Below, in pieces: positions 47,162-58,733 of a stretch of DNA of 64,000 nt. The notes under the pieces were generated by a model, which saw nothing but the letters and a program-made list of their open reading frames with translations, was not told where the DNA came from and ran no database searches. The number at the start of each line of letters is the position of its first letter. Within the stretch, counting starts at the first letter, position 1. A program made the position numbers and the translations under genes. This DNA is from Saxidomus purpurata. Lineage: Eukaryota; Mollusca; Bivalvia; Venerida; Veneridae. The stretch lies in assembly GCA_022818135.1 (NCBI GenBank), contig JAFMSR010000002.1, positions 47,403,499-47,467,498 of the forward strand. Direction: 5' to 3'.

Positions 47162-48992
47162 AGCTCGACTATTCGAAGAATAAGGAGACTATTGCACTTG
47201 CCCCGGCGTCGGCGTCTGCATTGGTTAAAGTTTTTAATAAAGTCAAATGTCTTGAAAACTATCAAAGGTATTGACTTGAAACTCAAAATATATCTTTACC
47301 ATCAACATCTACACCTGAGGAAACAATCCCCATAACTCTGTTTTGATTTTTGACAGATTTATGCCCCTTTTTAACTTAGAATTTTTGGTTAAAGTTTTTT
47401 ATAAATTCAAATATCTTGCATATTTTCAAAGGTATTGGCTTGAAACTCAACGTATGTGTCTACCATCAACATCTACACCTGAGGAAACAATCCTCATAAC
47501 TCTGTTTTGATTTTTGACAGATTTATGCCCCTTTTTAACTTAGAATTTTTTGTTAAAGTTTTTAATAAAGTAAAAACTATCAAAGGTATTGACTTGAAAC
47601 TCAAAATATATCTTTACCATCAACATCTACACCTGAGGAAACAATCCCCATAACTCTGTTTTGATTTTTGACAGATTTATGCCCCTTTTTAACTTAGAAT
47701 TTTTGGTTAAAGTTTTTTATAAATTCAAATATCTTGCATATTTTCAAAGGTATTGGCTTGAAACTCAACGTATGTGTCTACCATCAACATCTACACCTGA
47801 GGAAACAATCCTCATAACTCTGTTTTGATTTTTGACAGATTTATGCCCCTTTTTAACTTAGAATTTTTTGTTAAAGTTTTTAATAAAGTCAAATATCCTG
47901 AATACTATCAAAGGTATTGACTTGAAACTCAAACTGTATGTTTACCATCAACATCTACACCTGAGGAAACAATCCCCATAACTCTGTTTTGATTTTTGAC
48001 AGATTTATGCCCCTTTTTAACTTAGAATTTTTGGTTAAAGTTTTTTATAAATTCAAATATCTTGCAAATTATCAAAGGTATTGACTTGAAACTCAAAGTA
48101 TATCTTTACCATCAGCATCTACACCTGAGGAAACAATCCTCATAACTCCGTTTTGATTTTTGACAGATTTATGCCCCTTTTTAACGTAGATTTTTTTGTT
48201 AAAGATTTTTATAAATTCAAATATCTTGAATACTATCAAAGGTATTGACTTGAAACTCAAAGTATGTGTCTACAATCAACATCTACACCTGAGGAAACAA
48301 TCCCCATAACTCTGTTTTTATTTTTGACAGATTTATGCCCCTTTTTAACTTAGAATATTTGGTAAAAGATTTTATAAAGTCAAATGTTTTGAATACTATC
48401 AAAGGTATTGACTTGAAACTCAAAGTATGTGTCTACCATCAACATCTACATCTGAGGAAACAATCCCCATAACTCTGTTTTGATTTTTGACAGATTTATG
48501 GCCCTTTTTAACTTTGATTTTTTTTATGGACTTAAAATGTATGTTTACTGTCAACATCTTCACCAATATTTTTGATTTTTGACATTTATGCCCCTTTTTA
48601 CTTAGAAGTTTGCCACAGTTTTTACCAGACTAACATGGAAATACTCGAAATGGCTTTCTTTTGAAATATCATAGAATAATTATGCAGCATGCAGCGGTCA
48701 TGCTTTTTTAATTCTATACATTTCAATTTTGAAAAGTTACAAAGTTATTCATGATCAAATTTACAAGGTTATGTATTTCTTTGAAATTATCCCCTCCTCC
48801 CTCCACTTGGCTTACAGAATCCAGAGTAAGGCTTTGAATGTAATGTACATTTACAAAGGTCTTTGAACAAGTTTCATATCTTTGACCTTAATTCTTACAG
48901 ACAATTACACAATACTCCTGTTCTTTGACAAAAAATCCATTTTACCAACAACCTTTCGAATAGTCGAGCGTGCTGTCATGTGACAGCTCTTG
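47162..48992 (+). mobile_element. Family G Helentron-like element (AGCTCGACTATTCGAA)
   Basis: The 5' end AGCTCGACTATTCGAA is followed by GGCGTCGGCGTC. About eight units follow, each near 157-163 bp (AACTCTGTTTTGATTTTTG, CACCTGAGGAAACAATCC), then degenerate sequence. The 3' module is TTCGAATAGTCGAGC (complement of the 5' end), the perfect stem-loop GCTGTCATGTGACAGC, and TCTTG|TTTT. Units alternate in type (see findings). It is nested in the hAT element. Confidence 0.85.
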
Positions 48993-49284
48993 TTTTAAAA
49001 GCAACTCATAAAGGTCGGGTAGTACACTTACTGACGTTGTATTTATCGATCGATAGCTGGCTACTGAGGTATATGGTACACCCCTATTTTTAGCGGTTAT
49101 TTATAATAGAATATTCCACTTAAAGTTGTATCGGATTTTATGTAGTGTACAGCGCCTGTGTATGATAGTATACTATAGCGAAATGTGACAGGAAAACGAC
49201 CACGGCTGTAATAACACAGAGTATGCAATGTGTGATTACACAAGCAACTCCTTTTGTCATATTTGAGCGATTTTATGACTTTTT

Positions 49285-50576
49285 AGCTCACCTGGCACAA
49301 AGTGCCAGAGTGAGCTATTAGGATCGCATTCCGTCCGGCGTCCGTCGTACGTCCGTCCGTCCGTCCGTCCGTCCACCATTTCCTGCAAACGACATCTCCT
49401 CTGAAACCACTGGGCCAATGTTGATGAGACTTTGCAGGGATATTCCTTGCATGAAGCTCTATCAAAGTTGTTCAAAGAATTCCATTCCATGTAGAACTCT
49501 GGTTGCTATGGCAACAAATAGGAAAAACTTTAAAAATCTTCTTCTCTGAAACCACAAGGCCTAGAGCTTAGATATTTGGCATGTAGCATTGTCTAGTGGA
49601 CCTCTACCAAGATTGTTCAAATTATGACCCCCGGGTCAAAATTGACCCCGCGCTGGTGGGCACTTAGTTTTTGCATAGGCATATATAGGAAAAAACTTTA
49701 AAAATCTTCTTCTCTGAAACCACAAGGCTTAGAGCTAAGATATTTGGCATGTAGCATTGTCTAGTAGACCTCTACCAAGATTGTTCAAATTATGACCCCC
49801 GGGTCAAAATTGACCCCGCACCGGGGGTCACTTAGTTTTGCATAGGAATATATAGGAAAAACTTTAAAAATCTTCTTCTCTGAAACCAAAAGGCCTAGAG
49901 CTAAGATATTTGGCATGTAGCATTGGCTAGTGGACCTCTACCAAGATTGTTCAAATTATGAGCCCCGGATCAAAATTGACCCCGCACAGGGGGTCACTTA
50001 GTTTTACATAGGCTTATGTAGGAAAAACTTTAAAAATCTTCTTCTCTGAAACCAAAAGGCCTAGAGCTTAGATATTTGATATGTAGCATTGGCTAGTGAA
50101 CCTCTTCGAAGATTGTTCAAATTATGACCCTCGGATCAAAATTGACCCCGCACCGGGGGTCACTTAGTTTACATAGGCTTATATAGTAAAAACTTTAAAA
50201 ATCTTCTTCTTTGAAACCACAAGGCCTAGAGCTTAGATATTTGGCATGTAGCATTGGCTAGTGGACCTCTACCAAGATTGTTCAAATTATGACCCCTGGG
50301 TCAAAATTGACCCCGCACTGGGGGTCACTTAGTTTTACATAGGCTTATATAGGGAAAACTTTAAAAATCTTCTTCTCTGAAACCACAAGGCCTAGAGCTT
50401 AGATATTTGGCATGTAGCATTGCCTAGTAGACCTCTTCAAAGTTTGTTCAAATTATGCCCCTGGGGTCAAAATTGACCTTGCCCGTGGGGGGGTATATAA
50501 CATTATCTAGTGATCTTCCACCAGGCAAGTGGACTTGTACCAAGGTGAGCGATATAGGGCCATCTTGGCCCTCTTG
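49285..50576 (+). mobile_element. Family A Helentron-like element, complete copy
   Basis: This is the best preserved family A copy: TTTT then AGCTCACCTGGCAC/GTGCCAGAGTGAGCT, (GTCC)n at 49350-49374, and about six units of 160-170 bp. It ends CCAAGGTGAGCGATATAGGG, stem-loop AGGGCCATCTTGGCCCT, CTTG|TTTT. It is nested in the hAT element. Open frames on the minus strand across its microsatellite are repeat artefacts. Confidence 0.85.
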
Positions 50577-50693
50577 TTTTAAAAAAATCTTGGATCGATT
50601 TTTAAGCAACTTTTGGTGACGTGAATCGGTCCAGCAAGTTGAAAATCGGTCCAGACCGGCAAATTTTCGGTTTTCCTGATCCCTGACCTATAT

Positions 50694-50850
50694 ACGTCTA
50701 GTAACAAAAAGGTCACAAGAGGTAACACTCACTTAGGTTATAAAATTTAAAATATCTTCCCATGAGTCTCTTAGTAACAAAAGGTAACAGCCTATATACT
50801 TCTAGTAACAAGTAACAAAGGTAACAAGTGGTTACACCCACTTACATCAT
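50694..50850. repeat. GTAACAAAAGGTAACA repeats right of hAT
   Basis: This continues the array left of the hAT element, with GTAACAAAAAGGTCACAAG, TAGTAACAAAAGGTAACAG and GTAACAAGTAACAAAGG. It confirms the hAT boundary. Confidence 0.6.
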
Positions 50851-51624
50851 GAAATTCAAAATCACTGCTCATTTGTAGCAAATTATACAACCTTGTCCTG
50901 TCATAATGTGACTAAGCATATTGTATATGGATATTTGTATTTTATTTTCGAGAAAAATACAGAGTGATTTTCAATGAATTTGGGCAGGCAGGTATTACTC
51001 GGACAAATTGACCTGATCCTCCTGACCTCTATTAGCATAATTACACGGTCAGTCTACTGTCTATATTTATCTTCGGCTTTCATTTTACGAATATGCACGA
51101 GGAAAGTGATACAAAATAATGATTAATATCGTTCAAACCTAATATAATATTAATCGGGTTGGTAGCGAGGTTGTTTTTTTTAATATTAATCTGTACATCG
51201 TGTGTTCGAGTCCTGCCAACAAAAGTGAAAACTTCTTTTTATTCACATTTAGCCTATAAAATGTTTTTAACTACACTTACAACTGTAAACCGGCGAGAAT
51301 TTCTTACTTAGTACGAAAAGGACCGTTAACACACAAACTGCTCGATCACAGACATTGATTTATTAAGCGCAATCACTGAATAATATATTCATGCATAAAG
51401 GTCAGGATCAGGTTAATTTGTCTGGACAATAAATGAAAGCCAGTTTTTAAATATGCATAATCTGGCATATCCAGTTGGTTACTGTTTCTAAAAGTGATCA
51501 TGCAAGAGAGCTCATGTTCGAATTGTGTAACCCCTAAACAAGATTGAAGCTTTATGAAGTCAATTTATTATCACATTTCATTTGAAAGTGAGGATGTTAC
51601 AAACTTTTTATTGCATGGTATATT
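50851..51624. other. Intergenic DNA, no gene
   Basis: A B-box-like GTTCGAGTCC near 51204 with loosely pairing GTTGGTAG/CTGCCAAC ends (51159-51220) could be a degraded tRNA. The A-box is poor. Nothing else was seen. Confidence 0.35.
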
Positions 51625-52125
51625 TATGCCCCCTTCAAAGAAGAGGGGTACATTGATTTGCAGGTGGTCGGTCAGTCAGTATCTGTCCCTCCGTCTACCA
51701 ACTGGTTTTCAGATAACTCAAGAACGCTTAGGCCTAGGATCCTGAAACTTGATGTGGCGGTTGGTCATGACCAGCAGAGGACCCCTATTGTTTTTTAGGT
51801 CAGTATGTCAAAGGTCAAGGTCACAGTGACCCGGAATAGTAAAACAGTTTCCGGATGATAATTTGAAAATGTTTGGACCTAGCATCTTCAGACTTGATGT
51901 GGAGGTTTGTCATGACCAGCAGATGACCCTTATTTATTTTGAGGTCTGTAGGTCAAACTTCAAGATCACGGTGACCCGTAATTGTTAAACAGTATCCGAA
52001 CGATAACTCGAGAACGCTTAGGCCTAACATCTTGAAACTTGATGTGGAGGATGGTCATAACTGGTAGAGGACCCCTAACGGTTTTGAGATTAGAAGGTCA
52101 AGGTTAATGTGACCTGGAATTGAAT
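51625..52125 (+). mobile_element. Family I Helentron-like element, 3' truncated
   Basis: The 5' end ATGCCCCCTTCAAAGAAG folds with GAGGGGTAC and is followed by GGTCGGTCAGTCAG. Three units follow (GATAACTCAAGAACGCTTAG at 51712 and near 52001, two periods of about 145 bp) with TCAAGGTCACAGTGACC. It fades near 52125 without a 3' stem-loop. Confidence 0.7.
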
Positions 52126-53175
52126 ACTACGTATCACAGCGGGCCTAGAAACAAAGCTTTCATGTTAATATTTTGAAATGGGAGATGCAAATAAACTTTA
52201 TAGACTTTATAACATATACGGAATAAATTTATATTCTAGGTTCATGTAAAGCAAACACTTGACTATCTGTTTTGTGTAGTTAAAATTTAGTTACTGTTAC
52301 TCATTTTCAGTGTATCATTTCTGACTTAAAAAGAAACCAAAAAATATTCATGAAAAAGCTTTAAATAATCTATACGCGCTTTCCGTTTATTTTTTTCATC
52401 AGGATTTATTAGATTGCATATAAGATCCCTATTAATTTAAAAACAAAGTTAACGCAGCAGTATTATAATATGTTCTACGCGATGTTACATAACTAAAGGT
52501 GATTTTCAGAATGTACAATACTATTCCTGCCTCTATCCTCACAACATCGTTTGCAGTCAAAATGTTTGTAAACAAAACAACGCACATTTTCGCGATTACT
52601 GAAAAGTCAGTGCATACCGGCCAATTAGTAAACTTTGGCTACCTGTCAGTTTATTGATGCTGACCAGTCTGATAATTCGAAATGTTTACCAGTCTAATAA
52701 AAATGGAAAGTGCATCCCGGCCAGTAAGTAAACTTTGGCTACCTGTCACTTTATTGCTCTAACATGCCATTTCTGATTAAAATAGAATGTCAGTGACTGT
52801 ACAGTGATACTTAAATTCACAAACAAACTGAAGTGTGATTGTTAATTTTAAAGAATAAAAATCGCGTCATAGTAATTAACATAATGGACCCACTTTACCC
52901 GATACCGGAAAATACCGGCATGTTTGACCGATATCGGTTTTTATACTAGCCGAACAATAAAAACTTTTCACTACTAAGTCACATAAGCATATCAAATAAT
53001 TCGACGTATACATGGATAAAAGATAGAAATATCAACTTTTTGACAATTTTAAGCTACACAATGCTCAGTGGTTTAACCCATAAGAGGTTTTAGTGTGTCG
53101 TCACATCCGGGATTTTCCGTTACTAAAAATAGCGTGGCCGTCAACTGTATTGAGTTCGGCCATATGCCGATGTAT
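52126..53175. other. Intergenic DNA with a short duplication, no gene
   Basis: The stretch TAAACTTTGGCTACCTGTCA with CCGGCCA before it occurs twice, about 110 bp apart (52628 and 52738). Otherwise it is AT-rich with no recognisable feature. Confidence 0.4.
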
Positions 53176-55959
53176 CACAGTGTACGAACTCAGACTGTAT
53201 CAAACCGGAAGTCGCCACCGAGTATGCATACAGTAAAAGTTTTCAAGTTTACTGTGCAGTTTTATTTCAAGTTTCCAAGTAGAAATAGAAAGAGAACAGT
53301 AAGTATTCCAATTTTATTTGATACAGAGATAATACCATGTATCAGGAAATATCGAAGTGTATGTTTTACAGTGTTTATTTGTTTGAAAACATAGCAAAGA
53401 ATTGTTGAAAATAGTTCAGTTGTTCTAAAATTGCGGTATTTTGTCAATTTATCTCTTCCCAACATTGTTAAGCAAACTTTAGTAGCCACCATCCGCTACA
53501 AGGATATCTTATCCGTAGATAAGTTCCAACATTGCCGTCCATTTATTTCAGTTCTTTTGAAGAAAATACCTTTTTTGCGGTACAATATTGTATCGATCTG
53601 GCTGTATGCATATTCGCTAAGACACTAGCTGTATGCAAACCGCAAAGCGTTATAAAATGACTGTATGCCTATTCGCAAATATGTCGATTTTATATTTCCA
53701 GTTATTTCAGATATCTATGGCTGACTGGCAGTGCTATTATTGAAATTTGACCTCAGCATCCTTTAGTGATATCATCAACCACTCCATTACATTTCCCGCT
53801 AACAGCATTCTAAAAATCAAAATATGATAAACATGCGACTGTGTTTATTCTGTCACAAATGATCTTTACATGGGTTGCAAAATATTGAGGACTACATCTA
53901 ATTGCTAAATTTGTGAAACTTCTTCTTGGGACATGAGTTTGAGTCCTTGCACGGTCAATTCCTTTTATCGCTAGGAACAAGGTTGTTTTTGCTTAAATAT
54001 CTTGTAATCAAATGTTTCATGGCATGTTTCGACGACAGAAGATGATAAGGTATGACTCAATCATATACATTTCATTTACTAAAGAATGCCCCAAATTCAA
54101 ACAACAAAAGAGAAATGTAATAAATGTACATGTATATAATTACAATAACTTTCGAATACAGCTGACTGCTCCCCTGGGAGCTGTATTCGGTGCACATTAA
54201 CGAATACAGCTCCCTTGGTATAGCAGAGTTTTATTCGAAGCAAAGCATATGCCAATTCGACTGAATCTCCCTATGTTTGCTTTATTAGAATATAATTATA
54301 AAGAACCATGATCTCTATGTTAAAAATGTCCACAGATAAAAATAAGGAACCTTAATTGCCCAAAACATCTAACACATGTTCAATATACTGCATATTACAT
54401 CTATTCCATCCGTCTATTTGTCCAACCTTCTGTCTGTTGTCCTATCCTGTATGTTGTCTTATCTGTCCGTCTGTCAGGCCGTACACCATGATGTGTATGA
54501 GCTTCATTCCGTCAAAATATGTTTTGCCTTATGTGTTACCGTCATATGAAAATAATGATGGTTTATTGAAAAAACATTTTTCAATATCAGCAAAACAGTA
54601 CTTAAACTTCAGAAGGGAAGGAGATAAAATTCATTTAACAAAAGGTTAACATAATAAAGTTAAAAAGCAGATATTTTCGATCTTTATATGAAAGAAAATA
54701 AATCATCTACAATGTATTTGATGATTGGCAATACTCGCTTCCAACAGAGCCATTCAATAATGCAACGTACGACAAGTCTATTATGTTTCATGACAATCCC
54801 TGTACACGCTAATACTTTTAAGTTGTCAAATAAGTATTGAATCCAAGTACACAACTTATAAGGTAACTCCTAGCATCTCGCTTTACTCAGGTGAAATATT
54901 GGCACATGCTCGACCCCCTGGTATCGAGTTGTTAACATACTTATTCCGGTACTCTTCATTCTGTTGCGTATTTTACTTCCTCAAAATAAATAGGAAGAGT
55001 CATAGTAAGCTAATATATACACAGGTCCATGCTTGAAACAATTTGATAACGAAGCAAGAAAATCAATATTACATTTTTTGCTTTCTGTGCAATTATTGTA
55101 CAGTGGTTTTACGATTATCATACAGTAAACAATTTTGTGTTTGCGAATATGCATACAGTCCATATCTTTAATGCATATAAATACCGGCAGTATTTTGACA
55201 CATTCCGTACGTTTTAACTAGTAAGTAAGGCTGTTCTCATTACATGAATGAACAAGTCAAATGTTTGAACGCCGCCAAATGGAGTGGGGGTTGCGATAAG
55301 TAGTAATGTTGGATTTAATGTACGGTGATTAACCAAACCTAATCTTTTATGTAAACAAACGAATTTAACTTCCCAGACACTTTAAATAAGAAGTGGACAC
55401 ATCAGAAACTTGGTAGTTTCGTAAAGTATATTCAAATATCTGTTAGTAGTCATTCGTTTAAAATCGGCTATTTCCGTAAAATTTAGACTGGTTCGCGATC
55501 TCAAATCAAAAGACCGCTTGTTGCAAAAGAACACACTGTGAAATCGGTCTACAGTCTAAAAGTAGTTACGTCACCCCATAGAAATTTTACTTACTGCATT
55601 CCAAAATACACGCCACCTCCAGGCGGCGTGTAATGACCGAACTGTGAACAACACTTCTGAGGCAAAAAACACTCCATATCTTTCAATATTAAACCATTTT
55701 TATGACGAATGCTCTATGTTGCCCTAATGTTTTGATTTCTTTTTCCAAATACATATAGATATTTGGAATACATCACGTCTGACAATACCCACATTAAATC
55801 TATTCTACGATACAAAAAGTTAAGTCACACTTACTATGCTGTCCCAATTCCTACTTAAAACTTGAAATGAAATTACACGGTAAACTTAAAAAAAACAGTT
55901 ACTGTATGCATATTCGGTGGCGACTTCCGGTTTGATACAGTCTGAGTTCGTACACTGTG
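53176..55959. mobile_element. 2.8 kb element with 61-bp terminal inverted repeats
   Basis: The arms 53176-53236 and 55899-55959 are near-identical inverted copies starting CACAGTGTACGAACTC and ending with GCATACAGTAA. The word CTGTATGCATATTCG from the inner TIR recurs inside at about 53602 and 53662 (plus) and 55142 (minus), suggesting repeated protein-binding sites. The interior is AT-rich and non-coding; a small hairpin, ACACGCC/GGCGTGT, lies near 55607. No convincing target duplication was found, so the superfamily is open (hAT or Mutator-like are candidates). Confidence 0.85.
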
Positions 55960-55987
55960 TGCATAGACATTATTTATCGCCAAAATA

Positions 55988-58268
55988 GGGTAGGTATAAA
56001 CAGCGAAATGAAGATTACACGGCGAAATGGAGATTTCTAGGCGAAATGGAGATGTAATTCATTTATTATAAATGTGTTTGTAGATTTTATTATTCCTGAT
56101 AATTCTAATTATGAAAAACAATGTTCACGCAAAATTTTAGAAAGAAAAAAATATTTTTAAAGATTTTATGATAAATTTTCTACTTCCATAATGCATTTTT
56201 CTAGGGCGAAATGAAGATTTCGAGGCGAAATGGAGATGTAATTCATTTATTATAAAAGTATTTTTGGTTTAAAAAATGCCTTCTTATTTAAATAATAGAA
56301 ACACACTTTCAAGCAAAATTTCAGAAAGAAAAGATTATTTTTAAAGATTTTATGATCAATTTTCTACTTCCATAATGCATTTTCCCAGAGTGAAATGAAG
56401 ATTTCTGGGCGAAATGGAGATGTAATTCATTTATTATAAAAGGATTTTTGGTTTAAAATATGCCTACTTATTTAAATAATAGAAACACACTTTCAAGCAA
56501 AATTTCAGAAAGAAAAGATTATTTTTAAAGATTTTATTATCAATTTTCTACTTCCATAATGCATTTTCCCAGGGCGAAATGAAGATTTCTGGGCGAAATG
56601 GAGATGTAATTCATTTATTATAAAAGTATTTTTGGTTTTAAAAATTCCTATTTGTTTAAATAATAGAAACAACAATGTTCTTTAAAGATTTTAAGATAAA
56701 TTTTCCACTTTCATAATGCATTTTCTCAGTGCATCCAGGATATAAGGAAGGGGGGATGGAAGTTCTGAATACTGTCATAAAAACAAAAATAATATCAAAC
56801 AGGGAATGCCACGTACCAAAAACGCAGCCTCCCCAAAACGAGCCCCACATCACCCAGAAGTGCACACCACCATGTTAAAGACATGTTTCTTAAAAATATC
56901 TTAGTAGCGACTGAATAATTGGAAAGAGTAGTTTCTGGCATTAACAATATGTGAAGTACGACATTGTATATATCTTTGTTATCAATAATGTATATTTACA
57001 AAACATAAGAAATACAATTCATTTGGAGTAACAGTTACGTTTTAAATGCCGTAACAGATACATGCCATTACCATTAAAATCCCATGATCAGATTTACACA
57101 TAGCCCTTATTTCACAAAGAAAGATATCTTATTTTCATGAAGGAACAACTTGAATACGTAATATACATATCTCGCAATATATACAATCCGTTTTACTATC
57201 CTCCTGATCAGAGATTCAATCATGTTTTTAGATATATATATAGATATATATACTAATTCATACATACATTATTTTTTCGACAAAAATTTAATTTGATTAC
57301 ATCGAATGTTACAAACAGGCATTAACTTGAAACAATATGAAATTACCTTAATTGTCCCGCTGTGTGTGATCAAGTAAGGTGTGATTATCCAATGAAAAAT
57401 GTGTGATAATCCAATCAAGGATCAAGGACTCCTGATAATGTGATTATAGAATCACAGGAAAAATTAAAATCAATTAATTTGATGGCTTTATGCTCCGTGC
57501 TTTGAAATAAATATTTCCTAATCACATTTATTTTTTTCCTTTCACTTATATACATGAATTAACCAATGTCTTTAACAACAAGAAAATTTGCATATAAATG
57601 TCTTTTCCTTAATAAAGTTAGTAGGAAATATTAAAACCAAATAAATGAATGATATCTCCATTTCGCCCAGAAATCTTCATTTCGCCCTGGGAAAACGCAT
57701 TATGAAAGAAGAAAATTTATCATAAAATCTTTAAAAATAATCTTTTCTTTCTGAAATTTTGCGTGAAAGTATGTTTTTATTATAAAAGTTAGTAGGAATT
57801 ATTACAACCAAAAATACTTTTATAATAAATGAATTACATCTCCATTTCGCCTCGAAATCTTCATTTCGCCTTTGGAAAATGTATAATGGAAGTAGAAAAT
57901 TTATCATAAAATCTTTAAAAATAATTTTATCTTTCTGACATTTTGCGTGAAAGTATGTTTCTAATTTAAAAGTTATTATGTTTTATCAAAACCAAAAAAA
58001 ACTTTTATATTAAATGAATTACATCTCCATTTCGCCTCGAAATCTTCATTTCGCCTTATGAAAGTGGAAAATTTATCATAAAATCTTTAAAAATAATCTT
58101 TTCTTTCTGAAATTTTGCGTAAAAGTGTGTTTCTAATATAAAAGCTATTATGTATTATCAAAACCAAAAATACTTTTATAATAAATGAAATACATCTCCA
58201 TTTCGCCTAGAAATCTCCATTTCGCCCATTTCGCCGTGAAATCATCATTCCGCTGTTTATACCAACCG
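55988..58268. mobile_element. Foldback-type element with 9-bp target duplication
   Basis: Both ends share GGTATAAACAGCG (left GGGTAGGTATAAACAG, right complement CGGTTGGTATAAACAG). GCCAAAATA flanks both sides (55979-55987 and 58269-58277). The arms are long and built from tandem units of about 185 bp: roughly four on the left (55990-56740) and three on the right (57640-58262), opposite in orientation. Each carries GCGAAATGGAGATG and AAGATTTTATGATAAA. The 900-bp centre is AT-rich, non-coding and contains (ATAT)n. Long TIRs made of tandem repeats plus a 9-bp duplication is the Foldback/Mutator-like plan. Confidence 0.88.
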
Positions 58269-58289
58269 GCCAAAATAAGCCTGTCTCAC

Positions 58290-58640
58290 ACAGAACACGG
58301 TTGGGCACACGGTTCCAATACGGTATACTCGGTTATACACAGGTTGACTGGTACGAGTATTGAGCTCCAACCGTGCCTGGGGATGAGTTAGTACGATTTA
58401 GACTCGAATGTAGCACGAGTATGTACGAACAAAGCACGGATATACTCGGTCAAGCAAGGTTTGTCACGGTTTGAACACGATTTGCAAACGATTTTCATAC
58501 GATTGTTGTACGGTTCCAAGTACGGTCTAGTACGGTCTGTTACGGCCTAGTACGATTAAACACGACTTTTACTCGATTAACTGGACATTTACAGGGTTTA
58601 CATACGGTCCCACCGACTTTTGTTCGAGTTATGCTCGAAT
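58290..58640. repeat. Left subterminal ACGGT/ACGAT word array of the Harbinger element
   Basis: More than twenty words of the types TACGGT, CACGGTT, ACGATT, ACTCG and GTACGA occur at irregular spacing. The same words in complement fill the right end, so they are probable binding sites for the element's own MADF protein or transposase. Binding is inference. Confidence 0.75.
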
Positions 58641-58733
58641 TATCACACATTCGTGTATGTTTTGATATAAATTGACTCGTTTTGATGGCTTGGCTTCATA
58701 ATTTTTCGAACTTTCAACAGAGAAGTTATAAAA

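Larger units (their letters stand above)
44068..50685. mobile_element. hAT-superfamily element with perfect 8-bp target duplication
   Basis: The ends CAGGGATCAGGAAA and TTTCCTGATCCCTG (the last bases of the right end) are inverted copies. ACCTATAT flanks both sides (44060-44067, 50686-50693). CAGGG-type ends with an 8-bp duplication define hAT. Subterminal words AATCGGTCC and GGTTGCC/GGTTTGCC recur inside both ends. After removing the nested family G (47162-48992) and family A (49285-50576) elements, about 3.5 kb remains. I find no hAT transposase or BED finger in it. The stretch 44700-47160 is AT-rich with no recognisable exon, so the element looks non-autonomous or fully decayed. Confidence 0.85.

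Noticed and set aside
49257..49490. Minus-strand frames with DGRTDGRT repeats
   Set aside because: They come from the (GTCC)n microsatellite of a family A element. Frames at 40791-41012 and 42644-42838 have the same cause.
51159..51220. Possible tRNA with GTTGGTAG/CTGCCAAC ends and B-box GTTCGAGTCC
   Set aside because: The A-box and anticodon arm are poor and the centre is mostly T/A, so the evidence is too weak to annotate as a tRNA.
54356..54649. 97-codon frame in the 2.8 kb TIR element
   Set aside because: It starts in a CCGTC/TCTGTC-rich stretch and has no family motif. It is not supported as a gene.
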